In this document: piece by piece, positions 1 to 4,892 of the stretch | Layout: each line of letters begins with the position of its first letter | How positions within the stretch are numbered: the first letter of the stretch is position 1 | Origin: an uncultured Eubacteriales bacterium | GTDB lineage: Bacteria; Bacillota; Clostridia; Monoglobales; Monoglobaceae | Reading direction: 5' to 3' | Assembly (NCBI GenBank): GCA_900542675.1 | Contig: UQOT01000094.1 | Span: 1 to 6,848 of the forward strand | DNA: 6,848 nt | Notes under the pieces: generated by a model | The model's database searches: none | The model's input: the letters and a program-made list of their open reading frames with translations, nothing else | Told to the model about the DNA's origin: nothing | Made by a program: the position numbers and the translations under genes

Positions 1-995
1 TGTTCGGGCTCGGCGGCATCAAGAACGTCGGCGGCGGAGTGGTTGAAGAGATTGAGAAGGAACTCTTAACGGGCGGTGTTTTCGGCTCGTTTACCGATTT
101 TTGCACCAGAATGACCGGCAAGAAGGTCAACAAGCGCGTTGTGGAAAACTTGATAAAGAGCGGTTGCTTTGACAGTATGGGCTTAAAGCGCAGCGTGCTG
201 CTCAGCGAGTGTGATTTGCTGATGGACAGGCTTGCGGCGAACGCGAAGAACGAAGTTCCCGGGCAGATGTCGCTGTTTGACCTTGATGACGATGCTATGT
301 CGGCTGTGCCCGAGGATAAGTTTGAGGACAAGCCGGAGTTTCCGGTTGAGCAATTGCTCGCGATGGAAAAAGAGAGCATAGGTATGTATGTTTCGGGGCA
401 TCCGCTTGAAAAATGGCGTGAAATGCAGTACAATTCAAATATCACGACAGCATTATCCGTAATTCTTGATGAGGACAGGCGATATAGCCCGGGTGACAAT
501 GTTACAATGCTCGGCGTAATCACGTCTGCGAGGACGCGGACAACCAAAAAGAATGAGATTATGAAGTATATTATGCTTGAGGACTTAACCGCGGAGATTG
601 AGTGTATAGTCTTTCCAAGCACCGTGCGGCAGTATGATAACCTTTTAAAAAAGGATACAAAGGTATTGGTAAGCGGCGACCTTGATATAACCGACGACAA
701 CCCGCCCAAGCTGAGGGTTCACACAATTCAGCCGCTTACGGCGCCGATAAAGCCGAAGGCGAGAGAAACATCGCAGAAAAAGCTGTACATCAGACTGAAG
801 TCAGGCGATGAACAGGGGCTTAATATAATCAAAAATACATTAAGCGGCGCGGGCGGAGATATGGATACAGTGATATACTTCTCCGATACAAAAAAGAAGA
901 TGCTCGCCCCGAAAAGTATGCGCGTAAGTCTCGGTGATGAGCGCATCGCCGCACTTAAAAGCATATTCGGCGACGATAACGTTGTGATATCGTAG
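1..995 (+). CDS. dnaE: DNA polymerase III subunit alpha (DnaE), C-terminal part
   Basis: This is the catalytic subunit of the replicative DNA polymerase. The reading frame is open at the left edge (first whole codon at base 3) and ends with TAG at 993-995, so 330 residues are visible, roughly the last quarter to third of a usual 1,150-residue DnaE. In order there are: a helix-hairpin-helix segment starting FGLGGIKNVGGG (visible residues 1-25), the NKRVVENLIKSGCFDSMG block, QMSLF (visible residues 88-92, bases 264-278), which fits the beta-clamp binding consensus, the SGHPLEKW motif (131-138), and an OB-fold domain (about 166-242) with TTKKNEIMKYIMLEDLTAEIE. A terminal domain ends in GDDNVVIS. 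The GTG at 39 is internal, not a start, because the family similarity runs on upstream. The catalytic PHP and palm domains lie outside the window. No frameshift is seen. Confidence 0.95.
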   Translation, partial: FGLGGIKNVGGGVVEEIEKELLTGGVFGSFTDFCTRMTGKKVNKRVVENLIKSGCFDSMGLKRSVLLSECDLLMDRLAANAKNEVPGQMSLFDLDDDAMSAVPEDKFEDKPEFPVEQLLAMEKESIGMYVSGHPLEKWREMQYNSNITTALSVILDEDRRYSPGDNVTMLGVITSARTRTTKKNEIMKYIMLEDLTAEIECIVFPSTVRQYDNLLKKDTKVLVSGDLDITDDNPPKLRVHTIQPLTAPIKPKARETSQKKLYIRLKSGDEQGLNIIKNTLSGAGGDMDTVIYFSDTKKKMLAPKSMRVSLGDERIAALKSIFGDDNVVIS

Positions 996-999
996 TTAG

Positions 1000-1020
1000 G
1001 CCTTCACCTCAGGGGAAGGC
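1000..1020. repeat. Short hairpin after dnaE
   Basis: GCCTTC (1000-1005) pairs with GAAGGC (1015-1020); inside, CC (1007-1008) can pair with GG (1012-1013) past one A/G mismatch, leaving a three-base loop. It begins 5 bp after the dnaE stop. No T-run follows, so it is not a classic intrinsic terminator. It resembles the CCTTC...GGGGAAGG palindromes I associate with intergenic repeats of gut Firmicutes, but that resemblance is from memory. Confidence 0.5.
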
Positions 1021-1021
1021 T

Positions 1022-1035
1022 TGCGGGCGCCCGCA
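1022..1035. repeat. Perfect 14-bp GC-rich palindrome
   Basis: TGCGGGC (1022-1028) is followed at once by its reverse complement GCCCGCA (1029-1035). It sits one base after the preceding hairpin, so the dnaE-birA gap carries two adjacent palindromes. As there is no spacer, an RNA hairpin would have to open its central pairs. No T-run follows. It could be an RNA processing or stability element or a protein site; its function cannot be told from sequence. Confidence 0.5.
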
Positions 1036-1037
1036 GG

Positions 1038-1053
1038 CACGTAATCACGTAAT
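1038..1053 (+). repeat. Tandem 8-bp repeat, two copies of CACGTAAT
   Basis: CACGTAAT occurs at 1038-1045 and again at 1046-1053, directly after the palindrome and 20 bp before the birA start. It may be chance slippage, or a short site just upstream of birA. Confidence 0.5.
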
Positions 1054-1073
1054 ATAGTAAAGAAGGAACAAAT

Positions 1074-2054
1074 ATGAAAAAATCAACAAAATCAGAGGTG
1101 CTGCGCATATTGCGCGGCGCGTGCGGCGAGCCTGTATCCGGTGAAACGCTCGCAGAGGAAATCGGCGTCAGCCGTAATTCCGTCTGGAAGGCGGTGGCCG
1201 CGCTAAAGGACGAGGGCTATAACATAGACGGCAAGCAGAAGCGCGGCTATGTACTGAGTGAGAGCGACGTGCTCTCCGCTGCCGAGATCAGTCGGTTTTT
1301 ATATAAGCCGGAATATAGAGACAGGATAATCTTATTTCAGGAGGTTGACTCGACAAACGATGCGGCAAAGCGTTATGCGGCGGAGAATAAATCACACGAA
1401 TTATTCGATAGGGTGTTTATAGCATCAACGCAGACTGCGGGCAAGGGCAGACGCGGCAGGAGCTTTTATTCACCGCCGAAGTCGGGGCTTTATATCAGCT
1501 TTCTGCTGCACCCGAACCTTACTGCTGAGAGCGCGGTTATGCTGACAACCGCAGCATCTGTCTGCGTATACGAGGCAGTCAAGACTGTAACGGGGCTTGA
1601 GACGCAGATTAAATGGGTCAATGATGTGTATTTGAACGGCAAAAAGATTTGCGGTATCCTGACCGAGGCGGTCACTGATTTTGAGAGCGGCGGAGTTGAG
1701 AGCGTAGTAATCGGCATAGGAATTAATATCTCGACCGCCGATTTCCCCGGGGACGTAAGCGATGTTGCGGGCAGTCTCGGCAGTACGGACGGCGACATAA
1801 GAAGCCGTCTGGCAGCTGAGGTTATAAATGAGGTTGACAAAATTATCTGTGGCGATATAATAGGAAGCGGTGACTTTAGCTATATTGATAAGTATAAAGA
1901 AAAATCAATGGTGCTGGGCAGGGAGATACGCATAGTTAATACGGACGAAGCTGCACGCGTGCTTGACATAGACAACCGCGGCGGACTCGTTGTTGAGACC
2001 GAAAGCGGACGCCGTACCCTGAGCACCGGCGAAATCAGCATACGTCTGAAATAA
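1074..2054 (+). CDS. birA: Biotin--[acetyl-CoA-carboxylase] ligase / biotin repressor (BirA, group II)
   Basis: A 326-residue cytoplasmic enzyme that makes biotinyl-AMP from biotin and ATP and attaches biotin to a lysine of biotin-dependent carboxylase carrier domains; its N-terminal domain normally represses biotin genes. Residues 6-62 form a winged helix-turn-helix (LAEEIGVSRNSVWKAVAALK, then the wing KRGYVLSE). The ligase domain has STN (93-95), the glycine-rich biotinyl-AMP loop GKGRRGR (123-129), KWVNDV (180-185), the probable catalytic lysine in the GKKICGILTEA segment (K191), and GIGIN (214-218). The C-terminal SH3-like domain ends with LSTGEISIR. The usual KWPNDV has V instead of P. 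The start ATG at 1074 has AGAAGGA at 1061-1067, 6 bp upstream. The protease gene follows after 18 bp, so the two are probably cotranscribed. No biotin synthesis gene or clear bioO operator is in view. Confidence 0.95.
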   Translation: MKKSTKSEVLRILRGACGEPVSGETLAEEIGVSRNSVWKAVAALKDEGYNIDGKQKRGYVLSESDVLSAAEISRFLYKPEYRDRIILFQEVDSTNDAAKRYAAENKSHELFDRVFIASTQTAGKGRRGRSFYSPPKSGLYISFLLHPNLTAESAVMLTTAASVCVYEAVKTVTGLETQIKWVNDVYLNGKKICGILTEAVTDFESGGVESVVIGIGINISTADFPGDVSDVAGSLGSTDGDIRSRLAAEVINEVDKIICGDIIGSGDFSYIDKYKEKSMVLGREIRIVNTDEAARVLDIDNRGGLVVETESGRRTLSTGEISIRLK

Positions 2055-2072
2055 CGCCGAACGGAGATTTTT

Positions 2073-3209
2073 ATGAAGAAAAGCAAAATTTTCAGCACAT
2101 CTAAATTTGGAATTGTTTTTGAACATTGCCGCTGCGGCTTGGTGTGGCGGAATATGGGCTCGGCATTGCATTTGGGCAAAATCATTTCCAAATTGATAAT
2201 GTTCATTGCAACGATAATGGTTATACAAATGCTGTTTGCGGCAAACTGTTACGCCATTGACTTTAATATGGACGAAATCTTAAGCTCGGTTGTAACCGTT
2301 CGCACTGGGCTCAGCGTCGGCACGGGCTTTGCCGTGTCAAACGACAAGATAATAACAAATCAGCACGTGACAAACGGATTTTCGGAATTTATCGTCGAAA
2401 CCAAAAGCGGCAGTATGTACTCGGCAAAGTTAATCGCAACGGATGCCGAAAAGGATTTAAGTCTTGCTTTGGTTGCGGGTGCGGATTTTAAGACAATCCC
2501 TATGACGACCGATATGCCTCCGCTCGGTACGGATTTATACGCCGTCGGCTCGCCGCAGGGAATGAATTTTTCGGTCAGCCGCGGAGTGCTGTCAACCGCG
2601 GACAGAGAAGTCGGCGGGGTACACTATATCCAGACCGACGCCGCGATAAATCCGGGCAACAGCGGAGGACCGCTTATAAATCAGAAGGGGCAGGTGATTG
2701 GCGTTAACAATATGCGTATTCAGGACGCAGACAGAATATCGCTCGCCGTGCCGATGAGCTCGGTTATTGAGTTTTTGTCGGGCAGCGGAGCGGAGGTCAT
2801 AATAAGCGACCCAAACAGTTTAGTTCTTGAAAGTCCGGGCAGCATCGTCGTTCAAAGCGGCGAAAATACAGATTATACGGTGCAGTCCGAGGAGCAGTAC
2901 GCAAACGACCTCAGAAATCAATACAATGCGGTTTTATCCGCAGCTAAGCGGCAGAATAAGATTTTGCTTATTGCGCTTATCGCTTTAGCTCTTTTGTGCT
3001 TTATATTTATGCTATCAATGCTGTCGCAGAAGGATAAACTCAGGCGCAGCGCCGAAAACTTTGATAAAGCGGTTGTAGTCTTAAAGCGTCAAAACGCGCA
3101 GATACGTCAGCTTAAAGCAGAAGCGGACGCCGACAGAGCCCGCCGCCGAATTCCGCCGCACGTATACCGCCCCGCCCACAGCCGCGGGCACAGACGTGCA
3201 GGAAGGTAG
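2073..3209 (+). CDS. Membrane-anchored trypsin-like serine protease (HtrA/DegP-type core, no PDZ)
   Basis: A 378-residue putative protease acting outside the membrane, perhaps in envelope quality control or signalling; the substrate is unknown. A charged N-terminus of about 40 residues precedes a hydrophobic segment (41-61, ending ANCYA) that may be a signal peptide or anchor. The protease core (about 68-238) has the full triad in HtrA-like motifs: His98 in TNQHVT, Asp128 in EKDLSLAL and Ser197 in NPGNSGGPL. No PDZ domain follows. A second hydrophobic segment (296-317) is followed by a charged, possibly coiled-coil stretch (320-355) and an Arg/His/Pro-rich end (355-378). With both segments in the membrane the core would be outside and both tails inside. 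The ATG at 2073 has GGAGA at 2063-2067. The odd tail may come from a frameshift: the +1 frame is open to TGA at 3229-3231 and ends EGRDYVLLI. Family assignment is firm; specific role is not. Confidence 0.88.
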   Translation: MKKSKIFSTSKFGIVFEHCRCGLVWRNMGSALHLGKIISKLIMFIATIMVIQMLFAANCYAIDFNMDEILSSVVTVRTGLSVGTGFAVSNDKIITNQHVTNGFSEFIVETKSGSMYSAKLIATDAEKDLSLALVAGADFKTIPMTTDMPPLGTDLYAVGSPQGMNFSVSRGVLSTADREVGGVHYIQTDAAINPGNSGGPLINQKGQVIGVNNMRIQDADRISLAVPMSSVIEFLSGSGAEVIISDPNSLVLESPGSIVVQSGENTDYTVQSEEQYANDLRNQYNAVLSAAKRQNKILLIALIALALLCFIFMLSMLSQKDKLRRSAENFDKAVVVLKRQNAQIRQLKAEADADRARRRIPPHVYRPAHSRGHRRAGR

Positions 3210-3242
3210 GGATTACGTATTATTAATTTGAGTATCATTTTC

Positions 3243-3265
3243 GGCGCGAATGTTTAGATTGCGCC
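3243..3265. repeat. Weak hairpin downstream of the protease gene
   Basis: GGCGCGA (3243-3249) can pair with TTGCGCC (3259-3265) with one G-T pair and a 9-base loop. It is 33 bp after the protease stop and 8 bp before a stronger hairpin. No T-run follows. Confidence 0.35.
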
Positions 3266-3273
3266 AGCGTGAA

Positions 3274-3294
3274 AGGCGCCCCGTAGGGGCGCCT
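3274..3294. terminator. Strong GC hairpin, possible transcription end for birA-protease
   Basis: AGGCGCCCC (3274-3282) pairs perfectly with GGGGCGCCT (3286-3294) around the loop GTA. It is the most stable-looking hairpin in the window and lies 64 bp after the protease stop. On the + strand CTCGGG follows rather than a T-run, so factor-independent termination is doubtful; on the other strand only TTT follows. The CCGTAGGGGCG core resembles common intergenic repeats of gut Firmicutes (from memory), so it may be a repeat that also acts as a 3' end stabiliser. The downstream palindrome GCCTGCAGGC (3313-3322) adds to the GC-rich block. Confidence 0.45.
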
Positions 3295-3367
3295 CTCGGG
3301 CAGAAGTTATCCGCCTGCAGGCTTCGTTTTGCGTTCGCGGCATATATCGAGCTACGTTTTATAATAT

Positions 3368-3448
3368 TATTATATAACCAGTATTTATATTTGTCAAGAG
3401 TTTTATTGTAAAAATATACACAATAATATAAATACTTATTATATAATA
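3368..3448. promoter_or_regulatory. 24-bp inverted repeat around the small-gene promoter, candidate operator
   Basis: Bases 3368-3391 are complementary to 3425-3448 at 22 of 24 positions; the inner 12 bp of each arm (AGTATTTATATT at 3380-3391 and AATATAAATACT at 3425-3436) are a perfect inverted repeat. The 33-bp centre contains most of the predicted promoter. The stretch 3358-3462 is almost all A and T, unlike the GC-richer DNA to its left, so some symmetry is expected by chance, but the perfect 12-bp arms include C/G positions. The simplest reading is an operator for the putative DNA-binding proteins encoded just downstream, giving autorepression. Binding is inferred, not shown. Confidence 0.5.
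3391..3420 (+). promoter_or_regulatory. Predicted sigma-A promoter for the small tandem genes
   Basis: The -35 box is TTGTCA (3391-3396) and the -10 box is TATACA (3415-3420), with an 18-bp spacer. Each differs from consensus by one base. The -10 box ends 57 bp before the first start codon. The -35 box abuts the left arm of the inverted repeat and the -10 box lies 4 bp before the right arm. In such AT-rich DNA other -10-like hexamers exist (for example near 3440-3446), so the exact start site is uncertain. Confidence 0.5.
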
Positions 3449-3477
3449 TTTGTTAATATTTTTAAGGAGAGATAAAA

Positions 3478-3702
3478 ATGGGAAAAGTTTCGGAGGCACA
3501 GAAAAGAGCTTCAAAAAAGTATTCGCAAAAAACATATTGTAATATTTCGTTTAGATTACGCAAGGAATTACAGCCGCGTATGGCGGAGTATATGAAGATG
3601 AACGGCTATGAGAGCAAAAACGGAATACTGGTTTCCGCACTTAAATATTGTATGGACAATAATATTGACCTTTCCGGGTACATAGAGCCTAAGGAGAAAT
3701 GA
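3478..3702 (+). CDS. Small putative ribbon-helix-helix DNA-binding protein, copy 1
   Basis: A 74-residue basic, soluble protein. I do not recognise a named family member, but the layout fits ribbon-helix-helix (Arc/MetJ-type) repressors: a basic N-terminal arm with AQKRASKKY, a short strand at about 20-28 (YCNISFRLR), helix 1 at about 29-42 (KELQPRMAEYMKMN), a turn, and helix 2 at about 46-61 starting SKN and running through ALKYCMDNN. In this fold alternate strand residues (here about N22, S24, R26) contact DNA and proteins pair as dimers. The ATG at 3478 follows AAGGAGAG at 3464-3471. It begins downstream of a promoter set within a large inverted repeat, which suggests autoregulation. The next copy starts 1 bp after its stop. 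Base composition is clearly AT-richer than the flanking housekeeping genes, suggesting acquisition. An Arc-like antitoxin is an alternative, but no toxin gene is adjacent. Confidence 0.75.
   Translation: MGKVSEAQKRASKKYSQKTYCNISFRLRKELQPRMAEYMKMNGYESKNGILVSALKYCMDNNIDLSGYIEPKEK
3691..3696 (+). promoter_or_regulatory. Ribosome binding site inside the end of copy 1
   Basis: AAGGAG here is also the Lys-Glu codons of the C-terminal PKEK of copy 1, and lies 7 bp before the copy 2 ATG at 3704. Copy 2 ends with the same PKE codons (AAGGAG at 3917-3922), placing a binding site 8 bp before the ATG of the broken third copy. The conserved C-terminus therefore doubles as the translation signal of the next unit, which couples their translation. 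Confidence 0.75.
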
Positions 3703-3703
3703 A

Positions 3704-3928
3704 ATGGGAAAAGTATCAGAAGCACAAAAAAGAGCTAATAAAAAATATGCTCTAAAAACTTATTGTAATTTTACATTCAGAATGCGCAAGGAGTTACAGC
3801 CGCGTATGGCGGAGTATATGAAGTTAAACGACTGTGACAGCAAAAACAGAATAGTACTTTCTGCTCTTAAATATTGTATGGATAACAATATTGACCTTTC
3901 CGAATACATAAAGCCTAAGGAGAGATAA
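3704..3928 (+). CDS. Small putative ribbon-helix-helix DNA-binding protein, copy 2
   Basis: A 74-residue paralogue of the preceding gene, identical at 58 of 74 positions with no gaps. The predicted strand (20-28, YCNFTFRMR) differs by I23F, S24T and L27M, and helix 2 by G49R, L51V and V52L. The helix 1 block KELQPRMAEYMK and the helix 2 block SALKYCMDNNIDLS are unchanged. Residues 43-45 (GYE to DCD), in the turn between helices, change most. S24T is at a likely DNA-facing strand position, so the copies may bind slightly different sites or form heterodimers; this is inference. The start at 3704 is set by the binding site inside copy 1, and one base separates the genes, so they form one transcript. 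Both copies stay open with mostly conservative changes, which suggests both are under selection. Confidence 0.75.
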   Translation: MGKVSEAQKRANKKYALKTYCNFTFRMRKELQPRMAEYMKLNDCDSKNRIVLSALKYCMDNNIDLSEYIKPKER

Positions 3929-3930
3929 AA

Positions 3931-4017
3931 ATGGGAAAAGTCTCTCCGATGGGGAGGTGGACGCCGTTAGGCGGTCGGAGGGGTTCAGAATGCGCTGAAG
4001 TATATGAAACGGGATAG
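3931..4017 (+). pseudogene. Broken third copy of the small gene
   Basis: The start region (ATG at 3931, ribosome binding site AAGGAG at 3917-3922) matches the other copies through MGKVS, then at about 3942 the sequence becomes a palindromic repeat. The frame runs to TAG at 4015-4017, giving 28 residues unrelated to the family after residue 5. After the repeat, another frame reads NALKYMKRD (3989-4015), recalling SALKYCMDN of helix 2, which might be a remnant of the original 3' part; codons differ, so this match is weak. The good translation signals mean a 28-residue peptide could still be made. Confidence 0.5.
3941..3985. repeat. Palindromic intergenic repeat (MITE-like, non-coding)
   Basis: The element reads CTCTCC-GAT-GGGGAG (3942-3956), then GTGG, then the hairpin CGCC-GTTA-GGCG (3962-3973), then CGGAGGGGTT (3976-3985). 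The first stem has 6 pairs including one G-T. An alternative long-range stem pairs CTCTCCG (3942-3948) with CGGAGGG (3976-3982). This CTCTCCGATGGGGAGGTGG...CGGAGGGGTT pattern is one I associate, from memory, with short repeats scattered between genes in gut Clostridia. Here it begins where the third small-gene copy loses similarity, as if it had inserted there. No flanking target duplication is evident. Confidence 0.6.
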
Positions 4018-4105
4018 TGCATATTGATAGTGAAGTGCCAAAGTATATTTGGTTACCCGTCGGGGGAGCCTTTTGATTGCCAATTGCATTAAAGGAGAAA
4101 AAGTT

Positions 4106-4825
4106 ATGAATATCCGAAATAGGAAAAGTGAGTTTTTGGAGTGTGAGAGACTTATTATTTTTATCGGGCTTATGAGCGTCGGAGGATTTTTGGGCGCTTT
4201 TACATATAATCTTCGCGGCGGTGTGTTTTGCAATGCACAGACCGCAAATTTTGTGCTGCTTGCAATGGAAATAGGAAAAGGCCGCTGGCTCGGTGCGGCG
4301 TATCTGCTTATACCGATAAGCGCGTACTTTTTGGGTGCGGTTATATCCGAGGCTGTGCCGCTCAGCGTCAGAAAGACGGGGCTTGTCCGATGGGATACCC
4401 TGCTTGTCGGCTTTGAGATTATAGTTACGGTTTTGCTCGGGTTCCTGCCTGAGAGCGCGCCGAACCAAATAACTCAGGTTGCGGTCAACTTTATTTGTTC
4501 AATGCAGTACAACACCTTCCGTCAGGCGGAGGGTACGCCTATGGCGACGACCTTCTGCACCAATCATCTGCGGCAGACGGGAATTCACCTTGTCAAGTGG
4601 ATGCGTAAGAAAGATGAAAATGCACTCAAAAGATGCGGCAAGCATTTATGTATGCTCGCGTTTTTTATCTGCGGCGGTATTGTATCGACCGTACTGTGTC
4701 ATTTCTTTCTCGGAAAGGCTATTTGGGGCGCAAGTGTGATACTTTTAATCCTCTTTATCGACCTGCTCCACGCTGACCTCACAACAGAGCATAATCTTTT
4801 GAACAAAGCGCCGATGGGGCACTAA
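4106..4825 (+). CDS. YoaK/DUF1275 family multi-pass membrane protein
   Basis: A 239-residue integral membrane protein of the YoaK/DUF1275 family, whose function is not settled; members are often called putative small-molecule transporters or permeases. Hydrophobic segments are at about 16-36, 61-81, 98-115, 123-137, 180-200 and 204-222. Family signatures are GGFLGAFTYNLRGGVFCNAQTANFV split across 26-50 (many relatives have QTGN; here QTAN, 45-48), NFICSMQYNTFRQ (128-140) and ATTFCTNHLRQ (147-157). The start is ATG 4106, with AAAGGAG at 4091-4097; the longer frame from a TTG at 4049 lacks a good binding site and adds a non-family N-terminus. It follows the broken small-gene copy by 88 bp. I see no convincing promoter of its own, so read-through from the small genes is possible. 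It stands 67 bp before purL, which has its own promoter. Confidence 0.88.
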   Translation: MNIRNRKSEFLECERLIIFIGLMSVGGFLGAFTYNLRGGVFCNAQTANFVLLAMEIGKGRWLGAAYLLIPISAYFLGAVISEAVPLSVRKTGLVRWDTLLVGFEIIVTVLLGFLPESAPNQITQVAVNFICSMQYNTFRQAEGTPMATTFCTNHLRQTGIHLVKWMRKKDENALKRCGKHLCMLAFFICGGIVSTVLCHFFLGKAIWGASVILLILFIDLLHADLTTEHNLLNKAPMGH

Positions 4826-4832
4826 AATATTG

Positions 4833-4861
4833 TTGACATTTAAGATAAAAACGTATAAAAT
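4833..4861 (+). promoter_or_regulatory. Strong sigma-A promoter for purL
   Basis: The -35 box is a perfect TTGACA (4833-4838), the spacer is 17 bp, and the -10 box is TAAAAT (4856-4861), one base from consensus. It begins 7 bp after the stop of the membrane protein gene and gives a leader of about 25 bases. That leader is too short for a purine riboswitch. I see no clear PurR-box pair in the 67-bp gap. Confidence 0.75.
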
Positions 4862-4892
4862 AGATTTATATGTATTTAAAGGAGCCGATGTT

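Larger units (their letters stand above)
3464..3940 (+). repeat. Tandem duplication, unit about 226 bp, two full copies and the start of a third
   Basis: The block AAGGAG through ATGGGAAAAGT recurs with start codons at 3478, 3704 and 3931, spacings of 226 and 227 bp. The leader before copy 1 (AAGGAGAGATAAAAATGGG) is identical to the sequence around the end of copy 2 and the start of copy 3, so the unit includes the ribosome binding site. Copy 3 keeps only about 10-11 bases of coding sequence before it diverges into a palindromic element. The pattern fits gene amplification by tandem duplication followed by divergence and loss. Confidence 0.85.

Noticed and set aside
1490..1840. 116-residue minus-strand frame within birA
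   Set aside because: It lies antisense to the conserved KWVNDV and GIGIN region of birA and has no family features.
1880..2228. Two overlapping minus-strand frames across the birA-protease junction
   Set aside because: They overlap each other in different frames and run antisense to two supported genes.
3478..3928. Type II toxin-antitoxin pair
   Set aside because: The two genes are paralogues of each other, not an antitoxin with an unrelated toxin, and the next gene is a membrane protein of a different family.
3464..3940. CRISPR or short tandem repeat array
   Set aside because: The repeat unit is a whole 226-bp gene with diverged coding sequence, not short repeats with unique spacers.
4024..4049. 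TTGATA and TATATT as a promoter for the DUF1275 gene
   Set aside because: The spacer is only 14 bp, too short for a normal sigma-A promoter.
4049..4105. TTG start giving a 19-residue longer DUF1275 protein
   Set aside because: No ribosome binding site fits the TTG, the extra residues do not look like family sequence, and ATG 4106 has AAAGGAG at a good distance.
3824..4468. 214-residue open frame on the minus strand
   Set aside because: It overlaps the DUF1275 gene and small-gene copy 2, both with family or paralogue support and good ribosome binding sites; its protein shows no recognisable domain.
4826..4892. Purine riboswitch or PurR box before purL
   Set aside because: The leader after the promoter is about 25 bases, too short for the aptamer, and no paired PurR-box motif was seen.
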